Positions 1 to 5,107 of a stretch of DNA of 6,576 nt are shown here, piece after piece; within the stretch, counting starts at the first letter, position 1, and every line of letters begins with the position of its first letter. The notes under the pieces are model-generated. The model made no database searches and had not been told where the DNA came from. It saw only the letters and a list, made by a program, of their open reading frames with translations. The DNA lies in contig CAJXAU010000097.1 in assembly GCA_913050205.1 (NCBI GenBank), positions 1 through 6,576 on the forward strand. Reading direction: 5' to 3'. The DNA comes from an uncultured Verrucomicrobiota bacterium (GTDB lineage: Bacteria > Verrucomicrobiota > Verrucomicrobiia > Limisphaerales > UBA1096). The position numbers and the translations under genes are program-made.

Positions 1-242
1 CAAACGTCGGCTGGGTGGTGCTGCAGGATGCCGAGACCGGGCAGATTGTGGAGATAAACACCGGAGATGCGCGCCGACGTGAGGCGTACTCCCAGCGACA
101 GGCCAATGCCCAGGAGGAACTGGTGAAGCTGTTCCGCGTGTCCGGTATTGACTCAATTCAACTGCGCACCGATCAGCCTTACGCGACGGCGCTGGAACAT
201 TTTTTCGAGATGCGCATGAAGCGCCGGCATCTGGCCGCCTGA
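1..242 (+). CDS. DUF58 domain protein, C-terminal fragment
   Basis: This is the 3' end of a gene whose start lies left of the window; the frame is open from base 3 to the TGA at 240-242. About 79 residues are visible. They begin NVGWVVLQDAETGQIVEINT and continue through a charged helix (RRREAYSQRQANAQEELVKLF) to an SIQLRTDQPYATALEHFFEMR segment. This resembles the C-terminus of DUF58 proteins, where the strand 'v.l.DaETGe', a basic helix and a 'l.Td.py...L..ff..R' ending are typical. DUF58 proteins are encoded next to MoxR AAA+ ATPases and VWA proteins; their biochemical role is not established. The stop overlaps the next ATG by one base (TGATG), which suggests translational coupling. The two following genes support the call. 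The N-terminal part and any membrane segments cannot be assessed. Confidence 0.8.
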   Translation, partial: NVGWVVLQDAETGQIVEINTGDARRREAYSQRQANAQEELVKLFRVSGIDSIQLRTDQPYATALEHFFEMRMKRRHLAA

Positions 243-853
243 TGCCCACGACCAACACCAACTCTGCGGCATTGATTTTGCCGGATCCGGTGGATGCGAC
301 CAACGCAGCGGCGCCAGCCGAGATCGCCGACATCCGTGGCATTAAGGGAGCCGTTGACATCCCCACCGGCAATGAGTGGGTGCTTTGGCTGCTGGGCGCG
401 TTGGCCATTTTTGTAGTCGTCTTGGTGGTCGCTTGGTTTGTCCGGCGGCACTTGGCCAAGCGCAATGTGGAACTGGCTCCGCCGCCACCGCCACCGCCAC
501 ATGTCATCGCGTGGAGGCAGCTGCAGGATGCGCTTGGCCTAATCCATGAAGCGGAACAGTTTTGTACTGAGGTGTCGTTGATCGTCCGTGTTTATCTGGA
601 AGGCCGCTTCAATCTGCACGCGCCGGATCGAACGACGGAGGAGTTTCTGTTCGAACTGCAGTCGAGCAATCGTCTGGTCAACGATCACAAGGAGCTGCTT
701 CGCGAATTTCTCGGTGAGTGCGACATGGTGAAATTTGCCAAGGCGGAGCCGCCGGAGACCGAACTGCGCAGGCTGCATGAGGCGGCCAGTCGTTTGGTCG
801 GAGAGACGCAACCGCGCCTGAGCGAGGCCAATGAGGAGGGCGGCGAACGGTGA
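242..853 (+). CDS. DUF4381-like single-pass membrane protein of the Bat operon
   Basis: A 203-residue protein starting at the ATG that overlaps the DUF58 stop. The N-terminal 45 residues contain 'IADIRGIKGAVDIPTGNEW', close to the 'lrDI.gpv.iP' stretch that precedes the membrane helix in DUF4381 proteins. One transmembrane helix follows at about 46-67 (WVLWLLGALAIFVVVLVVAW), ended by RRHLAKR, so the C-terminal part is probably cytoplasmic by the positive-inside rule. Residues 80-86 are seven consecutive prolines. The remainder (90-190) is helical and charged, with 'LIVRVYLEGRFNLHAPDRTTEEFL', which resembles the family's 'lR.Yl..rfg..a...TteEfl' region. Position between DUF58 and BatA-like genes is typical for DUF4381. 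Function is unknown; a role in assembling or regulating the membrane VWA complex is inferred from context. No strong ribosome-binding site precedes it, consistent with coupling to the upstream gene. Confidence 0.78.
   Translation: MPTTNTNSAALILPDPVDATNAAAPAEIADIRGIKGAVDIPTGNEWVLWLLGALAIFVVVLVVAWFVRRHLAKRNVELAPPPPPPPHVIAWRQLQDALGLIHEAEQFCTEVSLIVRVYLEGRFNLHAPDRTTEEFLFELQSSNRLVNDHKELLREFLGECDMVKFAKAEPPETELRRLHEAASRLVGETQPRLSEANEEGGER
451..460. repeat. Iterated palindrome CTTGGCCAAG, copy 1
   Basis: Perfect 10-bp palindrome within the DUF4381-like gene, followed by CGC. It is read as (H)-Leu-Ala-Lys-Arg at the membrane-helix boundary. Confidence 0.8.
479..499 (+). other. Seven-proline tract in the DUF4381-like protein
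   Basis: Seven consecutive proline codons alternating mostly CCG/CCA (residues 80-86), just after the membrane helix and its basic flank. Runs of three or more prolines stall ribosomes and are relieved by elongation factor P, so translation of this protein should depend on EF-P. Structurally the tract is probably a rigid spacer between the membrane and the cytoplasmic helical domain. Confidence 0.85.
835..839 (+). promoter_or_regulatory. Ribosome-binding site for the VWA gene
   Basis: GGAGG lies within the last codons of the DUF4381-like gene, with 10 bases between it and the GTG at 850. It supports GTG 850 as the true start of the VWA protein, in the GTGA overlap with the upstream stop. Confidence 0.65.
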
Positions 854-1854
854 GGCTTGAGAGTCCATGGTGGTTGCTGCTGTTGATCCTGTTTCCGTTA
901 ATCGGCTGGGTGCGGCGCCGTTGGCTAGGAGGGCGTCCGTCGCTGATGTTTTCGTCTGTGCAACTGGTGCGCGGCATCACCGGCTTGGCCAAGCCAAAGT
1001 CCGGCCTGCTGCTTGGCCTGTTACGCTGGGTGGCGCTGCTACTTTTCGTCATCGGAATGGCGCGTCCGCAATGGGGTGAGGGTACGGAAAAAATCAAAGC
1101 CAGCGGCATAGACATTGTGGTGGCGTTTGACCTGTCCGGCAGCATGTTGGCGGAGGATTTTGAGCAGAACGGTCAGCGGGTAAATCGGGCGACGGTGGCC
1201 AAGGAGGTGTTGAAGGGGTTTGTTGACGACCGGCCGGCGGATCGGATCGGTCTGGTTGCCTTCGCCGGCCGGGCATATATCGCTGCTCCGCTCACGCTGG
1301 ATCACGAGTTTTTGTTGAAAAACCTGGAGAGACTGGAAGCCGGTAGCGAGGCAATCGAGGATGGGACAGCGATCGGCTCCGCGATCAGTGCCGGGTTGAA
1401 CCGGCTACGGGATCTGGACTCGGAAAGCCGCATCGTCATCCTGATGACCGATGGTCAAAACAACGCCGGCACGGTCAACCCGTTGACGGCAGCTGAGGCG
1501 GCTGAGTTACTCGGCGTTAAGGTCTATACCATCGGCGTTGGCACACGCGGGGTGGCACCGATGCCCTACACCGATGTGTTCAACCGCAAGCGGTATCGCA
1601 ACGTGGAGGTAAATATCGATGAGGAGACGTTGCAGAAAATTGCGAAACAGACTGGCGGGGAATATTTCCGGGCCGACACCACCAGCCGATTACGCAAGAT
1701 TTACGAGCAGATTGACTCGATGGAGAAAACCGAAGTCGAGGTCGAGAGGTATTTCCACTACGACGAATTGTTTCAATACTTCCTGATCGCAGGGCTGGCG
1801 CTGCTGCTGCTTGAACTGATTCTGGCCAACACCGTCTGGTTGAAATTGCCATGA
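850..1854 (+). CDS. batA: BatA-like VWA domain membrane protein
   Basis: A 334-residue protein with the BatA architecture: a hydrophobic N-terminal helix (about 7-20) ended by RRRW, a second helix (about 54-70) followed by the characteristic ARPQWGEGTEKIKASGIDIV, a VWA domain (about 86-285) and a C-terminal helix (about 308-328). The metal-ion-dependent adhesion site is intact: D94-L-S96-G-S98 (DxSxS), T173 in EDGTAIGSAI, and D201 in LMTDGQNN. It should therefore bind a divalent cation and a protein ligand. The topology suggests the VWA domain lies in the periplasm. Bat proteins are linked to MoxR ATPases and have been tied to stress tolerance in Bacteroides and Leptospira; the exact activity is unsettled. 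The GTG start overlaps the previous stop by four bases and has GGAGG 10 bases upstream. Unusually, no BatB or TPR-containing BatC gene follows. Confidence 0.9.
   Translation: MRLESPWWLLLLILFPLIGWVRRRWLGGRPSLMFSSVQLVRGITGLAKPKSGLLLGLLRWVALLLFVIGMARPQWGEGTEKIKASGIDIVVAFDLSGSMLAEDFEQNGQRVNRATVAKEVLKGFVDDRPADRIGLVAFAGRAYIAAPLTLDHEFLLKNLERLEAGSEAIEDGTAIGSAISAGLNRLRDLDSESRIVILMTDGQNNAGTVNPLTAAEAAELLGVKVYTIGVGTRGVAPMPYTDVFNRKRYRNVEVNIDEETLQKIAKQTGGEYFRADTTSRLRKIYEQIDSMEKTEVEVERYFHYDELFQYFLIAGLALLLLELILANTVWLKLP
979..994. repeat. Iterated palindrome, copy 2 (ACCGGCTTGGCCAAGC)
   Basis: The 10-bp palindrome CTTGGCCAAG is at 984-993, extended to the 12-bp palindrome GCTTGGCCAAGC (983-994). The 16 bases given are identical to 4226-4241 in the cytochrome gene. 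Here it encodes Gly-Leu-Ala-Lys in the VWA gene. Confidence 0.8.
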
Positions 1855-1886
1855 GGCCCAGCGCGGTACGCTTGCGGGTTCGCTGA
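1851..1886 (+). other. 11-codon ATGA-overlapping reading frame, possible scar of a lost batB
   Basis: ATG at 1851 overlaps the batA stop in an ATGA arrangement, as the following Bat gene usually does, but the frame (MRPSAVRLRVR) ends at TGA 1884-1886. No membrane or VWA residues follow. It could be the remnant of the start of a deleted downstream gene, or chance. It is unlikely to make a functional peptide. Confidence 0.3.
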
Positions 1887-1899
1887 TTCCATTTAAACT
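1872..1899 (+). promoter_or_regulatory. Possible promoter close to the dehydrogenase start
   Basis: TTGCGG (1872-1877) and TAAACT (1894-1899) are separated by 16 bases and loosely resemble a sigma-70 -35/-10 pair. The spacer contains the only AT-rich stretch in the 51-base gap (CATTTAAAC). The -10-like element ends six bases before the ATG at 1906, so a transcript from it would start at or very near the ATG. Match quality is weak; it is proposed because the gap separates functionally different gene blocks and no ribosome-binding site is visible before 1906. Confidence 0.25.
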
Positions 1900-1905
1900 C
1901 CCGGC

Positions 1906-3810
1906 ATGTTGATCAGGTGTCTCATCGTTCTTTTATTCTGCGCCACGGTGCATGGGGCGAAGAAACGGGCGCAGCCGGTGATTGAAAAACCGCTGGCGCC
2001 GGAAGAGGCGGCGCGGACGATGCAGGTTCCGGAGGGGTTCAACGTCACACTTTTTGCCGGCGAACCGGCCATCACTCAACCGATCGGCTTTTGCATTGAT
2101 GACCGCGGTCGGCTGTGGGTTGCCGAGGCTAAAAACTATCCGGACAAGAAGGCTGGCAAAAATGATCGCATCATCATTCTCGAAGACACCAACGGGGATG
2201 GGCGACACGATACGCGCATCGTTTTCTACGACAAACTGGAATACGTGAGTGGCATTGAGGTGGGGTTCGGTGGTGCCTGGGTGATGTCGATTCCCAACTT
2301 CTATTTCATCCCGGATAAGGACTATGACGGAGTACCGGACGGGGAACCGGTGGTTCTGTTGGATGGATTTGGCACGCATGCCAACGCCCACAACATCGCA
2401 AACGGATTTGCCTGGGGGCCGGACGGTTGGCTTTATGGCACGCATGGTGTCACAAACTGGTCGCTCCCCGGTAAACCGGGTACGCCGAAGGAGGCGCGTC
2501 GCCGGCTTGAGGGCGGCGTATGGCGGTATCATCCCGTACGCCATGAGTGGGAGTCGTTCGCCGTCGGCACGACCAACCCGTGGGGAATCGACTGGAACGA
2601 CTACGGCCACGCATTCATCTGCAACTGTGTTAACCCGCATCTGTTTCACGTGATTCAGGGGGCATTTTATGCGCCGGGCCGAAACCGACCCACCGGTCGA
2701 TATGCCTACGAGCGAATCAGCACGATTGCCGATCATCTGCATTTCTCAAACACAAAAGTCATTCGCGCCGGAATCGGTACTCCCGAGGAGGACGTTGTCG
2801 GCGGAGGCCACGCACACTGTGGCACAATGGTGTATCTGGGAGGCAACTGGCCGGAGAAATACCGTGGGTCGGTGTTCATGAACAACATCCACGGTCGTCG
2901 CATCAATCACGACCGGTTAACTCGCGATGGCAGCGGCTACACCGCGAGTCATGCTCCGGACGTGGTGCGGTCGAAAGATCCGTGGTTCGTTGGTGTGTCG
3001 CTTGCGTACGGGCCGGATGGAGGGGTGTTCGTGAGTGACTTTTCCGACACTGGCGAATGTCATCACACCCGCAATACACGGAAGCACACCGGACGTATTT
3101 TCAAGATTACACACGGCAAACCAAAGCCGTGGAAGGGCGACATCGGCAAATTGAAAAACATCGAGCTGGCCAAACTGCAATTGCATGAAAACGACTGGTT
3201 TGTGCGCCACGCCCGGCGGGTGCTGCATGAACGGTTGGACTACTCGCACAAGATTTGGAGCCCGTTCTCGCCGGATCCGGAAAAGAATCACGCCGCCTGG
3301 CGTAGCCACCGGGGAAACTGGTTTCACGAGGCCGATGCCGCGCTCAAGAAACAACTCAACGAGCACGAGAGTGTGCCCAAGCGCCTTCGGGCGTTATGGG
3401 CCTTGTACGTTTCGGAGGGCATGGAATCGGCCGAGTTGATGGACTTGCTGGAGGACGAAGACGAGTATGTGCGTTCGTGGGCCGTCCAGTTGCTCATGAA
3501 CGATACCCAGCTTACCGAGGCCGGTGTGATCCTGTTAGCCGAGTTGGCTGAAAAGGAGAAGTCGCCGCTCGTTCGGTTGTATCTCGCCAGTGCCGCCCAG
3601 CGCGTGCCGGTCGAGTTACGCCTGCCACTTCTCAAGGCTCTGCTCGGCCATGAGGAAGATGCAACCGACCCAAACTTACCGCTCATGTATTGGTATGCGA
3701 CCGAGCCTGTGGTGGCGGCGGACTCTGAGGCTGGCATCCAACTGATCGCCGCCTGTAGGATTTCCAAACTGCGCCAATTCATCACCCGCCGTATGGCGGC
3801 AAAACATTGA
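1906..3810 (+). CDS. Secreted PVC-type 'membrane-bound dehydrogenase' beta-propeller protein with HEAT region
   Basis: A 634-residue protein. An N-terminal signal sequence (MLIRCLIVLLFCATVHG, likely cleaved after G17 or A18) indicates export. Residues about 35-405 match the putative membrane-bound dehydrogenase domain common in Planctomycetota and Verrucomicrobiota (TIGR02604 type, related to the glucose/sorbosone dehydrogenase propeller). Visible hallmarks are MQVPEGFNVTLFAGEPAITQPIG near the start, the repeated 'GPDG' blades (171-174, 369-372), LYGTHG, TTNPWGIDWNDYGHAF, the GGGHAHCG stretch (299-306) and SDFSDTGECHH (377-387). Two aspartate-rich loops, DTNGDGRHD (94-102) and DKDYDGVPD (137-145), look like calcium sites. 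Residues about 420-630 are helical with HEAT-like repeats (for example 'DEDEYVRSWAVQLLMND'). In typical relatives the chain continues into further HEAT repeats and a C-terminal cytochrome c domain. Here it stops at TGA 3808-3810 and that half is a separate gene. The dehydrogenase activity and substrate are unproven for this family. Confidence 0.88.
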   Translation: MLIRCLIVLLFCATVHGAKKRAQPVIEKPLAPEEAARTMQVPEGFNVTLFAGEPAITQPIGFCIDDRGRLWVAEAKNYPDKKAGKNDRIIILEDTNGDGRHDTRIVFYDKLEYVSGIEVGFGGAWVMSIPNFYFIPDKDYDGVPDGEPVVLLDGFGTHANAHNIANGFAWGPDGWLYGTHGVTNWSLPGKPGTPKEARRRLEGGVWRYHPVRHEWESFAVGTTNPWGIDWNDYGHAFICNCVNPHLFHVIQGAFYAPGRNRPTGRYAYERISTIADHLHFSNTKVIRAGIGTPEEDVVGGGHAHCGTMVYLGGNWPEKYRGSVFMNNIHGRRINHDRLTRDGSGYTASHAPDVVRSKDPWFVGVSLAYGPDGGVFVSDFSDTGECHHTRNTRKHTGRIFKITHGKPKPWKGDIGKLKNIELAKLQLHENDWFVRHARRVLHERLDYSHKIWSPFSPDPEKNHAAWRSHRGNWFHEADAALKKQLNEHESVPKRLRALWALYVSEGMESAELMDLLEDEDEYVRSWAVQLLMNDTQLTEAGVILLAELAEKEKSPLVRLYLASAAQRVPVELRLPLLKALLGHEEDATDPNLPLMYWYATEPVVAADSEAGIQLIAACRISKLRQFITRRMAAKH

Positions 3811-3884
3811 GAGGTTGCGAAACAAAAGTGGATGTTTACCCTCAGGCCACGAGCGGCAAGGAACAGTTGATGGAGGACGGGGCG

Positions 3885-3890
3885 AAGGTG
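3885..3890 (+). promoter_or_regulatory. Ribosome-binding site for the cytochrome gene (GTG 3899)
   Basis: AAGGTG, one mismatch from AAGGAG, lies eight bases before GTG 3899. A better match, GGAGGA at 3872-3877, is more than 20 bases away and too distant. Together with the signal peptide that begins exactly at 3899, it supports 3899 over the upstream TTG at 3815. Confidence 0.5.
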
Positions 3891-3898
3891 CAACATAC

Positions 3899-5107
3899 GT
3901 GAACATCAAATCATTACTTGCAGCGCTTGGCCTGCTTTTGGTTGTCGTGCCTGTTCGGTCGCAGGAAGCCAATTCCCTTGACCCATTGGTCGAGGTGTTG
4001 GGCGCGTCGGAGGAGGCGCAGTTTCAACTGGACATCCTAAAGGGGATTGCCGCAGCCCTAAAGGGGCAGCGTGACGTACCGGAACCCAAGCGCTGGGCTG
4101 ATGTGGCCAAGCGCTTGGCCAAGAGTCCAAACGCCGAGGTGCGGGAACTGGCCCTATCCCTTTCACTCAAGTTCGGCAGCCGGGCGGCACTGGATGACTT
4201 GCGGGCACAGTTGCGGGATGCATCGACCGGCTTGGCCAAGCGCAAACGAGCACTGGAGGCACTCGTTGAAGCCCGTGATGAAAAACTGCCGACGGTGCTG
4301 ATTGACTTGTTGGATGATCCCCCGTTGCAGCGGGCGGCGGTTCGAGGGCTGGCGGCGTTTGATGCCGCCGATGCGCCGAGGGCCATCATTGCGAGCCTTT
4401 CGAAAATGAAACCGGAAGCCAAGCGGGATGCATTGGCGACGCTCGCGTCGAGGGTCACCTATGCCACGGCACTGATGGGCGCGGTGGAACAAAAGACAAT
4501 CCCGGCGAAGGCGTTGTCGGCAGATGTGGTGAGGCAGTTACGCGCACATAAAGACGCGACGTTAAACCGAAGCATCGATCAGTTTTGGGGTGTGAGCCGA
4601 TCGACCCCGGAGGCCAAGCTCCGGGAGATCGAAAAATACAAACGCGTAGCCGAACTGCGGACGGACGTGCCGAACAATCTCTCCAAGGGAAGGGCGCTGT
4701 TCAACCGGGCATGCGTGCAGTGCCACAAATTGTATGGGGAGGGTGGCACGATCGGGCCGGATATCACCGGCTCCGACCGGCGAAACCTTCACTACATCAT
4801 TTCCAACATCGTCGATCCAAACGCAGAAATCCCGAACGACTACCGGACGACAATCGTGCGCCTGAGGGACGACCGCGTGTTGGTCGGGGTGATCCGTAGT
4901 CGCGAGGGGCAGGCAATTACCGTGGCCACGCCGGGTGAGGTGGTGACGGTGGCGCAGCGAGACGTGGCTTCAGTTGAGCCTCAGAATTTCTCGATGATGC
5001 CGGAAGGGTTGTTGCTGACATTCACTGATCAGGAATTGCGCGACCTCGTGTCGTATTTGCGGGGGGAGGGGCAGGTGCCGTTGCCGGGCGGGAAGGCAGC
5101 TGAGTGA
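3899..5107 (+). CDS. Secreted HEAT-repeat / cytochrome c protein (Pirellula/Verrucomicrobium-type heme-binding domain)
   Basis: A 402-residue protein from GTG 3899. The frame is open further upstream, but translation from 3899 gives a textbook signal peptide: MNIKSLLAALGLLLVVVPVRS, cleaved before Q22. Residues about 28-230 are helical HEAT-like repeats. Residues about 260-390 form a cytochrome c domain: GRALFNRACVQCHKLYGEGGTIGPDITG contains the heme attachment motif C272-V-Q-C275-H276. A later SMMPEGL (M366/M367) can supply the methionine axial ligand, and the domain ends in LTDQE-like 'FTDQELRDLVSYLRG'. This matches the Pirellula/Verrucomicrobium-type heme-binding domain (TIGR02603 type). 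That domain normally sits at the C-terminus of the dehydrogenase polypeptide; here it is encoded separately, 88 bases downstream. The likely role is periplasmic electron acceptor or relay for the dehydrogenase. The stop overlaps the MFS gene start by four bases. Heme and axial residues are intact, so it does not look decayed. Confidence 0.88.
   Translation: MNIKSLLAALGLLLVVVPVRSQEANSLDPLVEVLGASEEAQFQLDILKGIAAALKGQRDVPEPKRWADVAKRLAKSPNAEVRELALSLSLKFGSRAALDDLRAQLRDASTGLAKRKRALEALVEARDEKLPTVLIDLLDDPPLQRAAVRGLAAFDAADAPRAIIASLSKMKPEAKRDALATLASRVTYATALMGAVEQKTIPAKALSADVVRQLRAHKDATLNRSIDQFWGVSRSTPEAKLREIEKYKRVAELRTDVPNNLSKGRALFNRACVQCHKLYGEGGTIGPDITGSDRRNLHYIISNIVDPNAEIPNDYRTTIVRLRDDRVLVGVIRSREGQAITVATPGEVVTVAQRDVASVEPQNFSMMPEGLLLTFTDQELRDLVSYLRGEGQVPLPGGKAAE
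4104..4123. repeat. Iterated palindrome, copy 3, overlapping double palindrome
   Basis: Bases 4104-4121 form a perfect 18-bp palindrome, TGGCCAAGCGCTTGGCCA. The core CTTGGCCAAG is at 4114-4123. The site is made of two overlapping palindromes, one centred on GCGC and one on GGCC. It encodes Val-Ala-Lys-Arg-Leu-Ala-Lys. Bases 4106-4123 are identical to 5468-5485. Confidence 0.85.
4226..4241. repeat. Iterated palindrome, copy 4 (ACCGGCTTGGCCAAGC)
   Basis: The palindrome core is at 4231-4240, with the 12-bp form GCTTGGCCAAGC at 4230-4241. It is identical over 16 bases to 979-994 in the VWA gene and lies about 110 bases from copy 3. It encodes Gly-Leu-Ala-Lys. Confidence 0.8.
5091..5096 (+). promoter_or_regulatory. 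Ribosome-binding site for the MFS gene
   Basis: GGAAGG lies seven bases before GTG 5104, inside the last codons of the cytochrome gene. It supports the GTG start in the GTGA overlap. Confidence 0.55.

Noticed and set aside
1933..1941. Cysteine in the dehydrogenase signal sequence as a lipoprotein anchor
   Set aside because: The residues before C12 are L-L-F, which does not fit the usual small residue at -1 of a lipobox; a standard cleavage after G17/A18 fits better.
1933..2742. Long minus-strand reading frame of 269 codons
   Set aside because: It lies wholly antisense to the clearly homologous dehydrogenase gene, has no recognisable domain, and is expected from the GC-rich third-position bias of the plus-strand gene.
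3815..3898. Upstream TTG start extending the cytochrome protein by 28 residues
   Set aside because: The added residues are polar and low in family likeness, and would bury the signal peptide. GTG 3899 places the signal peptide at the N-terminus and has AAGGTG eight bases upstream.
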